A stretch of 64,000 nt of DNA from Flavobacterium sp. LMO8 (GTDB lineage: Bacteria; Bacteroidota; Bacteroidia; Flavobacteriales; Flavobacteriaceae), in NCBI RefSeq assembly GCF_009495755.1, contig NZ_WIBJ01000033.1, positions 174,242 through 238,241 on the forward strand. The letters run 5' to 3'. The notes under the pieces are model-generated. The model saw only the letters and a program-made list of their open reading frames with translations, was not told the DNA's origin and ran no database searches. Shown here in pieces: positions 1-6,889 of the stretch; the first letter of the stretch is position 1; every line of letters begins with the position of its first letter. The translations under genes were made by a program, and so were the position numbers.

Positions 1-337
1 AAATGTTTTCTGAATCATTTAATTTAGGAGCAAATCCTCTTTTCATAAATTCAGAAGGCACTTTTTGATACCAATCTGCAGCAGCTTCAGGAAAAGAAAT
101 ACCCATTTTTTTGTATTCTTCAATCAAGTATTTTCCTGCTTTTTTTTGTCCATCTTCTCCGGTGTTTCTACCTTGCATATCATCTCCGGCAACTATGTAT
201 AAGTGTTTGCTTAATTCTGGAGCTGTAATGGTGTTCATGTAAGTACCAAGGTCTGCTGGGGTTTGTGTCTTTTGAGCTGAAGAACAACTTGAAAGCAACA
301 ATGTTATAACAGCACCTGAAAACAATATTTTTTTCAT
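1..337 (-). CDS. M28-family peptidase lipoprotein, N-terminal part (runs off the window)
   Basis: This is the first 112 codons of a minus-strand gene whose 3' end lies outside the window. The protein begins MKKILFSGAVITLLLSSCSS, a lipoprotein signal peptide with the lipobox cysteine at residue 18. It continues with a segment (VAGDDMQGRNTGEDGQKKAG, about residues 49-68) typical of the start of secreted M28 zinc aminopeptidases, the region just before the PA insert. The catalytic metal ligands would lie in the missing part, so activity cannot be judged. It is divergent from the SelO gene. The family call is inferred from the N-terminal motif only. Confidence 0.75.
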   Translation of the reverse strand, partial: MKKILFSGAVITLLLSSCSSAQKTQTPADLGTYMNTITAPELSKHLYIVAGDDMQGRNTGEDGQKKAGKYLIEEYKKMGISFPEAAADWYQKVPSEFMKRGFAPKLNDSENI

Positions 338-472
338 AAAAAGTGGGTTTTGATTTTTAATTCTTAGACAAATATAATTAGTTAGTAGTAAAAATGAATT
401 TTTTATTACACTTTGCAACTAATTTTAACAAAATTTGAAGAATAGTACAGATTATTACAAATTTACATTGAG

Positions 473-480
473 TAACTTTG
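473..480 (+). promoter_or_regulatory. Bacteroidota -7 element before selO
   Basis: TAACTTTG matches the Bacteroidota/sigma-ABfr -7 consensus TAnnTTTG and lies 20 bp before the SelO start codon. No TTG at 17-23 bp upstream is visible, so the -33 half is weak. Confidence 0.5.
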
Positions 481-500
481 CATAGAACAAGATTTTTAAA

Positions 501-2060
501 ATGAAACTAAACCCAAGCGATACTTTCAATAAGCAATTGCCAGCTGATTCAAATGTTTCAAATACACCAAGACAGGTATTTGATGCTGCTTTTTCATTTG
601 TAGCACCTCGCATTCCTTCTGATCCAAAATTAATTCATGTTGCCGATGAGGTGGCTCAATTAATAGGAATTTCAGAAGCAGAATCGAAATCGAACGATTT
701 TTTGAATTTAGTCTCAGGAAGAGCTATTTACCCAGATACAAAACCTTATGCTATGGCGTATGCAGGACATCAATTTGGAAATTGGGCTGGACAATTAGGC
801 GATGGGAGAGCTATTAATTTGTTTGAAGTTCTACATCAAAACAAACGTTGGACATTACAGTTAAAAGGAGCAGGGGAAACACCTTATTCCAGAACTGCCG
901 ATGGTTTGGCAGTTTTGCGTTCGTCTATTCGCGAGCATTTATGTAGCGAAGCTATGTATTATTTAGGTGTGCCAACCACACGTTCGTTATCTTTGGTAAC
1001 ATCGGGTGACAAAGTATTGCGAGATATTTTGTACAACGGGAATGCCGCTTATGAAGACGGAGCTGTGGTATGTAGAGTAGCTCCTTCGTTTATTCGTTTC
1101 GGGAATTTTCAATTGTTTACTGCTCGAAAAGATATCAAAAATTTAAAAGCGTTAGCAGATTATACAATTCAGTATTTTTATCCTGAAATTACAGTTTCGG
1201 GAAAAGAAAAGTATTTGCAGTTTTATCAAGAAGTGGTGAATAGAACTGTTGAGATGGTGTTGCATTGGCAACGCGTTGGGTTTGTGCATGGGGTTATGAA
1301 TACCGATAACATGTCTATTTTAGGACTTACGATTGATTATGGTCCGTATGGATGGTTGGAAGATTATGATCCAGATTGGACACCAAATACTACAGATGCC
1401 GAAGGCAGAAGATATCGTTTTAGAAACCAACCTGATATTGCTTTGTGGAATTTAGTACAATTCGGAAATGCTTTATATCCGTTGATTGAAGATATTGTTC
1501 CAATGGAAGAAGTATTGAATAGTTATAGTCAACAATTCGATTCTCAGTTTCCTATTATTCAACAGCAGAAGTTGGGATTAGAAGCTGAATATGATGCTGA
1601 TTTTCAGGATGAACTGACTGCTTTGTTGACAGCATCAGAATCCGATATGACGATTTTCTATCGCAATTTGGCCAATGTATTAAAATCAGATGCCCCTGAA
1701 CATGCTTTTAGTAAAATTGAATTTTCGTTTTATGAACTGGATAAAATTATCGATGATTTAAAAACGCGTTGGTTCAATTGGTTTGCATTGTATTTGGAAA
1801 AAATCAAAGCAGAAAATATTTCTGATAGTGAACGAAAACAAGCTATGAATCAAGTGAATCCAAAATATGTGTTGCGAAATTACATGGCACAATTAGCCAT
1901 TGAAGCTGCTGAGAAGGAAGATTTCACGTTAATTGACGAATTATATACGTTGCTTAAAAATCCTTATGACGAACAACCGCAGTATGAAAAATGGTTTGCC
2001 AAACGACCTGATTGGGCTCGAGATAAAGTTGGTTGTTCTATGTTGTCGTGTAGTTCTTAG
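501..2060 (+). CDS. selO: Protein adenylyltransferase SelO (YdiU family)
   Basis: 519 aa, full length for the SelO/YdiU pseudokinase family, which transfers AMP from ATP to Ser/Thr/Tyr of target proteins and is linked to oxidative stress responses. The residues needed for AMPylation are visible: Lys122 in LQLKGAG, Glu145 in the following helix, Asn270 in HGVMNTDN and Asp279 in TIDYGPYG. The C-terminus ends in GCSMLSCSS; the final Cys of the CSS tail corresponds to the selenocysteine of eukaryotic SelO, and here it is an ordinary TGT cysteine. The ATG at 501 follows a TAnnTTTG box. The gene is monocistronic as far as can be seen. The family call is secure; cellular targets are unknown. Confidence 0.93.
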   Translation: MKLNPSDTFNKQLPADSNVSNTPRQVFDAAFSFVAPRIPSDPKLIHVADEVAQLIGISEAESKSNDFLNLVSGRAIYPDTKPYAMAYAGHQFGNWAGQLGDGRAINLFEVLHQNKRWTLQLKGAGETPYSRTADGLAVLRSSIREHLCSEAMYYLGVPTTRSLSLVTSGDKVLRDILYNGNAAYEDGAVVCRVAPSFIRFGNFQLFTARKDIKNLKALADYTIQYFYPEITVSGKEKYLQFYQEVVNRTVEMVLHWQRVGFVHGVMNTDNMSILGLTIDYGPYGWLEDYDPDWTPNTTDAEGRRYRFRNQPDIALWNLVQFGNALYPLIEDIVPMEEVLNSYSQQFDSQFPIIQQQKLGLEAEYDADFQDELTALLTASESDMTIFYRNLANVLKSDAPEHAFSKIEFSFYELDKIIDDLKTRWFNWFALYLEKIKAENISDSERKQAMNQVNPKYVLRNYMAQLAIEAAEKEDFTLIDELYTLLKNPYDEQPQYEKWFAKRPDWARDKVGCSMLSCSS

Positions 2061-2104
2061 GTAATAGTTCAATATTCAACATTCGTTAATCGAAATTCAA
2101 TATT

Positions 2105-2130
2105 CAAGAGATGCTTGACAGCATGACAAA
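2105..2130 (-). repeat. Dispersed intergenic repeat, copy 1 (inverted orientation)
   Basis: The reverse complement, TTTGTCATGCTGtcAAGCATCTCTTG, differs only at the centre from sequences at about 3529-3556 and 3822-3848. The core ATGCTNNNNAGCAT is a small inverted repeat, so the element can fold in either orientation. Elements of this kind are scattered between genes in many flavobacterial genomes. Confidence 0.6.
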
Positions 2131-2305
2131 CAATGCGGATAGATAATTAAGAAATGTGTATTATCTCTGTGTGAAAATTTGAAACCTGAAACAAAAATTA
2201 AAAACATATAAGTCATATAAAAAAAATAAGTCAAGCCTCACGTTGAATAAAGTTCATAATAGATTTTAAAGATTACTCTTATTTTTACAATCTGTGTTCC
2301 AAAAG

Positions 2306-2333
2306 CCTGAAACCTGAAACCTGAAATTTGAAA
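2306..2333 (+). repeat. Tandem heptamer CCTGAAA x3 plus TTTGAAA
   Basis: Three perfect CCTGAAA units are followed by one variant, directly upstream of ytxJ. A related TTTGAAACCTGAAAC stretch occurs about 130 bp earlier. It is probably neutral low-complexity DNA; no function is apparent. Confidence 0.5.
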
Positions 2334-2346
2334 CAAAAAATTAACT

Positions 2347-2682
2347 ATGAAAAACTGGAATCCTATTACTACAGAAGAACAAGTAAGAGAAATTGTTGAG
2401 AAATCAAATGAAAAACCTCAAATCATTTTTAAAGACAGTGTAACTTGTGGTATTAGTGCTTATGCTAAAGAACGCTTGGTTAGTGGAAATGATTTATTGA
2501 TTGCTAAAGCCGATTTCAATTATTTGGATTTGCTATCGTTTCGCAATGTGTCTAACTTTATTGCAGAGGAATTGAACGTGATTCATCAATCGCCACAAAT
2601 TATAGTGTTGAAAGATGGGGAAGTGGTGTATCGTGTTTCACATCATAGTATTCAGGCGGATGAGATTGCGAAGTATTTGTAG
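2347..2682 (+). CDS. ytxJ: Bacillithiol-system redox protein YtxJ
   Basis: 111 aa with a monothiol thioredoxin-like fold (DUF2847/YtxJ family). The signature is FKDSVTCGISAYAKERL around residues 28-44, with one redox cysteine in the C-G-I-S motif and no resolving cysteine, as in bacilliredoxin-type proteins. The C-terminal part (SPQIIVLKDGEVVYRVSH) carries the cis-Pro and beta-strands of the thioredoxin fold. YtxJ occurs in organisms that make bacillithiol as their low-molecular-weight thiol, so the gene suggests this host uses bacillithiol. It probably reduces or forms bacillithiol mixed disulfides in the cytoplasm. It is convergent with the next gene, with only 2 bp between stop codons. Confidence 0.88.
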   Translation: MKNWNPITTEEQVREIVEKSNEKPQIIFKDSVTCGISAYAKERLVSGNDLLIAKADFNYLDLLSFRNVSNFIAEELNVIHQSPQIIVLKDGEVVYRVSHHSIQADEIAKYL

Positions 2683-2684
2683 TG

Positions 2685-3236
2685 CTAATAATGTAAAACA
2701 AAGCCCATAGCTTTGGCTAAGGTGTACTGCTTTTCGAATAATTCTTCTACAATATCGGTTACATTATCATATTCTTGGCATAAAGCAAAGAACGGATTGT
2801 CGATAATGGTACTTAGTATTGGTGCTGGGTTGCGATAGCCTGAAATAGAAATAGCTCCTGTGACATCCAAGAAATATTGAGCGGTTTCGGAATCGAGGTC
2901 TAGTTGTAAGGTATTGGCAAAATGGATGCGTTTGTTGGTGAGTTTGCCTTCAAAGAACTCGGCTATTTCTTCTAGGCTGTATAAATAATTATCGATGATA
3001 ATGTTGTTGTCTCTTCCTTGGAATACGAAGTAGATGATTTCGTAGTCATGGAAGTTTCGGTCTTCGTAGAGTAGGGTGGATAGGCTTTCTTCTAACCCTT
3101 CTATGCTATCACAGGTTTGGTAAACATTAGTGATGTTGTATTGCAATGCTAGTTTTTCTAAAGAGGGTAGGATGATGCTGGATGTTTGGGAAGTGACATC
3201 GGGAACGCTTTCTAGGCAGAATAGTTTGGAATGCAT
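2685..3236 (-). CDS. Small conserved protein resembling the DUF6642 caspase-like family, catalytic positions altered
   Basis: 183 aa with no signal peptide or membrane helix. The central block (YEIIYFVFQG, a strand-turn, YSLEEIAEFFEG, then RIHFANTLQLD and TGAISISGYR) follows the alpha/beta pattern I recall for the DUF6642 family. In that family the equivalent turns usually read F-H-G and H-F-G-S-C-S-T-L, giving a His/Cys pair like that of caspase or CHAT proteases. Here the His position is Gln73 and no Cys follows IHF, so it would be an inactive relative. The family match comes from memory of motif shape and needs a profile search. It has its own promoter at 3248-3274. Confidence 0.55.
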   Translation of the reverse strand: MHSKLFCLESVPDVTSQTSSIILPSLEKLALQYNITNVYQTCDSIEGLEESLSTLLYEDRNFHDYEIIYFVFQGRDNNIIIDNYLYSLEEIAEFFEGKLTNKRIHFANTLQLDLDSETAQYFLDVTGAISISGYRNPAPILSTIIDNPFFALCQEYDNVTDIVEELFEKQYTLAKAMGFVLHY

Positions 3237-3247
3237 TGTTTTTTTTA

Positions 3248-3274
3248 CAAAGATAATAGATTTTGTTGGGACAA
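3248..3274 (-). promoter_or_regulatory. Promoter of the 183-aa gene
   Basis: On the minus strand TATCTTTG (3248-3255) matches TAnnTTTG and is preceded by TTG 16 bp upstream (3272-3274). It lies 11 bp before the ATG at 3236. Confidence 0.5.
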
Positions 3275-3282
3275 GTATTTAA

Positions 3283-3366
3283 CGTTGCACTTGGTTTGGC
3301 ACGCGGATGAAACGGGTCCGCCAAGGCGGAGCGCTGGTGATGCGGATTTTTAAACACATAGACACA
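3283..3366 (+). repeat. 84-bp intergenic repeat A, copy 1
   Basis: It starts CGTTGCACTTGGTTTGGCAC and ends in TAAACACATAGACACA, and is nearly identical to 3671-3756. It contains the perfect inverted repeat TCCGCCAAGGCGGA followed by GCGCTGG, which could form a very stable hairpin. Confidence 0.7.
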
Positions 3367-3461
3367 TAGACGTTTTACTTAATTTAGAACAGGGATTTTT
3401 ATTTAAACGCAAAGAGCGCTGAGTTTTTTTCGCAAAGGAGGCAAAGGCGTTGCACTTGGAT

Positions 3462-3501
3462 GTGGATTGTGTTGAGAGAGCTACACATAGGCGCTGCACT
3501 T
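3462..3501 (+). repeat. Intergenic repeat B, copy 1
   Basis: A 26-bp identical core (GTGGATTGTGTTGAGAGAGC plus TACACA) is followed by AGGCGCTGCACTT; the second copy is at 3641-3680. Confidence 0.7.
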
Positions 3502-3515
3502 TTATAGTTTACAAT

Positions 3516-3555
3516 AGACTACACGACTAGTTTGTCATGCTGATAAGCATCTCTT
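3516..3555 (+). repeat. 40-bp intergenic repeat C, copy 1
   Basis: It is identical over 40 bp to 3809-3848 and contains the TTTGTCATGCTGATAAGCAT element also found inverted at 2105-2130. Confidence 0.75.
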
Positions 3556-3640
3556 GAACAAGTGATACTTTCTTTATTAGAAGTTTATACCACATAGGCA
3601 CATAGTTTTTTACACAGAGATGCACGGAGTTTTATTGGAA

Positions 3641-3680
3641 GTGGATTGTGTTGAGAGAGCTACACAGAGGCGTTGCACTT
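3641..3680 (+). repeat. Intergenic repeat B, copy 2
   Basis: It matches 3462-3501 with two or three substitutions and runs straight into copy 2 of repeat A, unlike copy 1. The blocks have therefore been shuffled rather than duplicated as one unit. Confidence 0.7.
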
Positions 3681-3756
3681 GATTTGGCACGCGGATGATA
3701 CAGGTCCGCCAAGGCGGAGCGCTGGTGGAGGCGGATTTTTTAAACACATAGGCACA
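3671..3756 (+). repeat. 86-bp intergenic repeat A, copy 2
   Basis: It matches 3283-3366 with a few substitutions and a small indel. The inverted repeat TCCGCCAAGGCGGA is perfectly conserved, which suggests the hairpin matters or that the copies are young. Confidence 0.7.
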
Positions 3757-3808
3757 GTAGTTTTGGTTTGTGTTGATTTTAGGCGTTTCACTTGGCATAG
3801 CTCACATA

Positions 3809-3848
3809 AGACTACACGACTAGTTTGTCATGCTGATAAGCATCTCTT
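3809..3848 (+). repeat. 40-bp intergenic repeat C, copy 2
   Basis: It is an exact 40-bp duplicate of 3516-3555. Confidence 0.75.
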
Positions 3849-4020
3849 TTACTACTATGCATATGAAAAAAACGGTACAAATGATAACTTTGGATTTGTA
3901 GTTGCTCTTGTACTTGATTTTTTCTAAAATTTTTAGTTTTATTTATTTACTGACATTCAAATGGTTGGGAATGGGGTAAGGAGGAAAGTGTGTTTTTTTT
4001 ACTTTTTTCTTTTGAAAAGG

Positions 4021-4051
4021 TTTGCAGAAATAAAAAATCGTTCTATATTTG
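4021..4051 (+). promoter_or_regulatory. Promoter of tRNA-Ser
   Basis: TTTG (4021-4024), a 19-bp spacer and TATATTTG (4044-4051) give a complete Bacteroidota promoter 33 bp before the mature tRNA. Confidence 0.75.
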
Positions 4052-4084
4052 CACTCGCAATACGGAAGTAGTGCGCGATTTATT

Positions 4085-4169
4085 GGAGAAATGGCAGAGT
4101 GGTCGAATGCGGCAGTCTTGAAAACTGTTGACTGTAACAGGTCCGGGGGTTCGAATCCCTCTTTCTCCG
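4085..4169 (+). tRNA. tRNA-Ser (anticodon UGA)
   Basis: The acceptor stem GGAGAAA (4085-4091) pairs with TTTCTCC (4162-4168), followed by discriminator G. The anticodon loop reads CTTGAAA with anticodon TGA. A long variable arm and the T-loop GGTTCGAATCC are present, as expected for a class II serine tRNA of 85 nt. CCA is not encoded. It decodes UCA and related serine codons. The gene has its own promoter and terminator, and the accessory module at 4373-6889 lies immediately downstream. Confidence 0.96.
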
Positions 4170-4175
4170 CAGGGT

Positions 4176-4208
4176 AAAACCGATTCAGAAATGAATCGGT
4201 TTTTTTTT
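4176..4208 (+). terminator. Intrinsic terminator of tRNA-Ser
   Basis: ACCGATTCA (4179-4187), loop GAAA and TGAATCGGT (4192-4200) form a perfect 9-bp stem followed by a run of T. Confidence 0.9.
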
Positions 4209-4325
4209 ATGTTTTTTTTAACGTTTACAGTTTTCTATATTTTTAACTCAATCAGGTTATTTACTTTAGCTACCAAATTTACCCCTGTATTTTTGTATGT
4301 TTTGTAAACCAGCTGTTTTTATGGG

Positions 4326-4356
4326 TTGCAAGGGGATTTTTTTTTCGTTATTTTTG
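4326..4356 (+). promoter_or_regulatory. Promoter of the MazG / helicase module
   Basis: TTG (4326-4328), a 20-bp spacer and TATTTTTG (4349-4356) lie 16 bp before the MazG start codon, implying a very short 5' leader. Confidence 0.7.
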
Positions 4357-4372
4357 AAGAAATGTTTTAAAA

Positions 4373-4711
4373 ATGGATAAGTATAGAAATGTTATTGATG
4401 AACTTATTAAGTTTAGAGATGATAGAGATTGGAAACAGTTTCATGATTCTAAAAATCTTGCGGTTGCTATTTCAATTGAAGCTTCTGAGCTAAATGAACT
4501 TTTCTTGTGGAAATCTCCTGAACAATCTGATAAGGTTGAAATTGAGCGTATAAAAGAAGAATTGGCGGATATTTTGTCTTTTTCCTTTTTATTAGCAGAA
4601 AAACATGGATTGGATCCATTTGATATTGTATCTGAAAAAATTAAGCGAAATGGAGAGAAATATCCAGTTGAAAAAGCTAAAGGTAAATCAGATAAATATG
4701 ATCAATTATAA
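4373..4711 (+). CDS. MazG-like nucleotide pyrophosphohydrolase
   Basis: 112 aa, the single-domain size of the all-alpha MazG/iMazG NTP pyrophosphatase family, which cleaves (d)NTPs to (d)NMP and pyrophosphate with Mg2+. The metal-binding pattern is visible: EASELNELFLW (E37, E40, E43 region) and EELADILSF (E61/E62 and D65 region). Family members either clean up damaged nucleotides or lower dNTP pools. The stop codon TAA is immediately followed by the ATG of the helicase gene, so the two are certainly co-transcribed and probably translationally coupled. The strong promoter 16 bp upstream and the position behind a tRNA suggest an accessory module. A defence role is inference from context. Confidence 0.85.
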   Translation: MDKYRNVIDELIKFRDDRDWKQFHDSKNLAVAISIEASELNELFLWKSPEQSDKVEIERIKEELADILSFSFLLAEKHGLDPFDIVSEKIKRNGEKYPVEKAKGKSDKYDQL

Positions 4712-6889
4712 ATGAAGAATAGATTTTCGATTTCATGTTATAATTTTGATTCAAACTTAGAAAGAGAAATTATTGATAATCACCGGGACTACCTTTCATG
4801 GCCTTTGGTGTATTTTCTAAATGATCAACAAACTAAATATGCTTATGTCGGTGAAACAACTGATGTTGTAAAACGCATGAAAGCGCATTCAAAAACACAA
4901 AACAAAAAAGATTTAACAGCTGTCAACCTTATAACGAGTGATTTATTCAATAAATCAGCTACACTTGATGTAGAGGCTAATCTTATACGCTACATCAATG
5001 CTGATGGACAATATCATCTTAAAAATGCAAACCTAGGAATTGCAAACCATCGTTTTTATCAACAAAAAGAAGTTTATTGGGAATTATTTTCGGATATCTG
5101 GGATGAATTAAGAGCAATGGGAATTGCTCGTCATTCATTAGAAAATATAGACAATTCTGATTTATTTAAATATTCACCCTACAAATCCCTTTCAACCGAA
5201 CAAGTTACGAGTTTGAAATTAATTTTAGAATGTTTACTTGATGATAATACAAATGTCAGTTTAATTCAAGGAGGAGCAGGAACAGGTAAATCCATACTAG
5301 CAATATTTCTATTCAAGTTACTTAAAACAAATCTTGATGATTTTAACTTTGCTGATTTTGATGAAGAAGATTTGGAATTATTCAATCTTTTGAAAGCAGT
5401 TAGAGCCAAATATGGTGAGTTGGAAATGGCTTTAGTTATTCCGATGGCTTCATTTAGAAAAACAATTTCAAAGGTTTTTAAAAATATTCAAGGTTTATCA
5501 CCAAAAATGGTAGTAGGTCCATCAGATTTGGCAAAAAACAACTATGATTTAGTAATTGTTGATGAAGGCCATCGTTTAAGAAGACGTGTAAATCTAGGGC
5601 CTTATTTTAAACCTTTTGATGACACCTGTAAAGCTTTAGGGTTAGATGAATCAACTGCATCTGAATTAGATTGGCTGTTAATTCAATCAAAAAAATCACT
5701 TATTTTCTATGATCGTTTTCAGTCTATAAAACCATCTGATGTTCTACGTTCTCGTTATGTTGCACTTGAAAATGCACCATCGACACGTATTGAAACTCTT
5801 AAAACTCAATTTAGATGTAGAGGAGGTAATGAATATGTTAAGTTAATTCATGACTTACTTGATAATAAGATTAATTCTACTAATAAGTTTCAATCCTTAG
5901 AATACGAATGTTATTTGTTTGAAGATCTTCAACAAATGGTGGATGAGATTAATAAACGAGAAAAATTAGATGGCTTATCACGAATGGTTGCAGGTTATGC
6001 ATGGGAATGGGTTTCTAATAAAGATAAATCTGCTTTTGATATTGTAATTGAAGATACAAAATTACGTTGGAATAGTGTTGCTATAGATTGGGTTAATTCA
6101 CCAAAATCGGTAGATGAAATTGGTTGTATTCATACCACTCAAGGATACGATTTAAATTACACAGGCGTAATTATTGGGCATGAACTTGATTATGATTTTG
6201 AGGCTAAGCAGATGGTGATTGATAAAAGTAAGTACAAAGATAAAGCTGGTAAAAATACAATTAAGGATGATCAGATTCTAAAAGAATATATTCTAAATAT
6301 TTATAAAACAATTCTTTTACGTGGTGTAAAAGGTACTTTTATTTATGCTTGTAATGATAACCTAAGAAAATACTTAAGTCAATTCATTGCTTTAAAAACC
6401 ACAACGGAAGAAAAACTTCAGTTAAAAATTATAGATGAACCGAATATAAATACAATTCCATTCTACGATTTAGAAATTGCTGCAGGTTCATTTTCTGAAC
6501 TACAATTAGTTGAAGACATTCGATATATAGAACTTGATGATGCAATACATAATCAGGAACATTACTTTGCCTGCAGAGTAGTTGGGGAATCTATGAATAA
6601 AATTATCCCTAATGGTTCTATATGTCTATTTGAAAAATACACTCATGGATCTCGTAATGGTTTAATTACACTAGTAGAAATGACTGATTTTATCGATGCT
6701 GATTTTGGTTCAAATTATACTGTTAAAGAGTATAGTAGTAAAAAAAATACTACTGAAGACAATTGGAGACATGAAGAAATAACGCTTTTGCCAAAATCAA
6801 CATTAGATTATACATCCATTGTTCTTCGGGATGAGGAGACTATTAACCTGAAAGTGATTGGTGTTTTTGTTAGAGTGTTAGGTTTTTAA
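4712..6889 (+). CDS. GIY-YIG nuclease / Schlafen-type DUF2075 helicase / LexA-like S24 fusion protein
   Basis: 725 aa with three recognisable parts. Residues about 30-110 form a GIY-YIG-type nuclease domain: VYF (Tyr34), YVG (Tyr45-Gly47), Arg55 in VKRMKAH, metal-ligand candidate Glu88 and Asn105/107. Residues about 180-560 form an SF1-like helicase of the DUF2075 (Schlafen group 3) family, with Walker A GGAGTGKS (187-194), Walker B VIVDEGHR (281-288), QFRCRG (366-371) and TTQGYD near 475-480. Residues about 583-725 resemble a LexA/UmuD S24 domain: IAAGSF (589-594) with an Ala-Gly bond, VVGESM with Ser627, and a possible partner Lys672. All key residues look intact. The expected role is DNA or RNA unwinding and cutting under self-cleavage control; the defence function is inferred. 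It is coupled to the MazG gene with no spacing. Confidence 0.82.
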   Translation: MKNRFSISCYNFDSNLEREIIDNHRDYLSWPLVYFLNDQQTKYAYVGETTDVVKRMKAHSKTQNKKDLTAVNLITSDLFNKSATLDVEANLIRYINADGQYHLKNANLGIANHRFYQQKEVYWELFSDIWDELRAMGIARHSLENIDNSDLFKYSPYKSLSTEQVTSLKLILECLLDDNTNVSLIQGGAGTGKSILAIFLFKLLKTNLDDFNFADFDEEDLELFNLLKAVRAKYGELEMALVIPMASFRKTISKVFKNIQGLSPKMVVGPSDLAKNNYDLVIVDEGHRLRRRVNLGPYFKPFDDTCKALGLDESTASELDWLLIQSKKSLIFYDRFQSIKPSDVLRSRYVALENAPSTRIETLKTQFRCRGGNEYVKLIHDLLDNKINSTNKFQSLEYECYLFEDLQQMVDEINKREKLDGLSRMVAGYAWEWVSNKDKSAFDIVIEDTKLRWNSVAIDWVNSPKSVDEIGCIHTTQGYDLNYTGVIIGHELDYDFEAKQMVIDKSKYKDKAGKNTIKDDQILKEYILNIYKTILLRGVKGTFIYACNDNLRKYLSQFIALKTTTEEKLQLKIIDEPNINTIPFYDLEIAAGSFSELQLVEDIRYIELDDAIHNQEHYFACRVVGESMNKIIPNGSICLFEKYTHGSRNGLITLVEMTDFIDADFGSNYTVKEYSSKKNTTEDNWRHEEITLLPKSTLDYTSIVLRDEETINLKVIGVFVRVLGF

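Larger units (their letters stand above)
2061..2346. other. Intergenic region with short repeats, no gene seen
   Basis: The 286 bp between selO and ytxJ contain no credible ORF. They hold an inverted copy of the dispersed AGCATGACAAA-type repeat (2105-2130) and three tandem copies of the heptamer CCTGAAA followed by TTTGAAA (2306-2333). The 11-mer ATCTGTGTTCC near 2288 also occurs in the recG upstream region (about 19847-19857). Confidence 0.6.
3237..4084. other. 848-bp gene-free region built of duplicated repeat blocks
   Basis: Only short ORFs that merely cross the repeats are present here. At least three different blocks each occur twice, in mixed order, with further fragments such as CACATAGACACATAG and a CGCAAAGAGCGCTGAG stretch. 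The base composition is clearly more GC-rich than the flanks in places (for example GTCCGCCAAGGCGGAGCGC). The region ends at the tRNA-Ser promoter. It looks like an accumulation site for dispersed intergenic repeats. Confidence 0.65.

Noticed and set aside
3610..3927. Short ORFs of 60-84 codons inside the repeat region
   Set aside because: They run across duplicated repeat blocks, have no family resemblance, no promoter or start context, and composition unlike real genes nearby.
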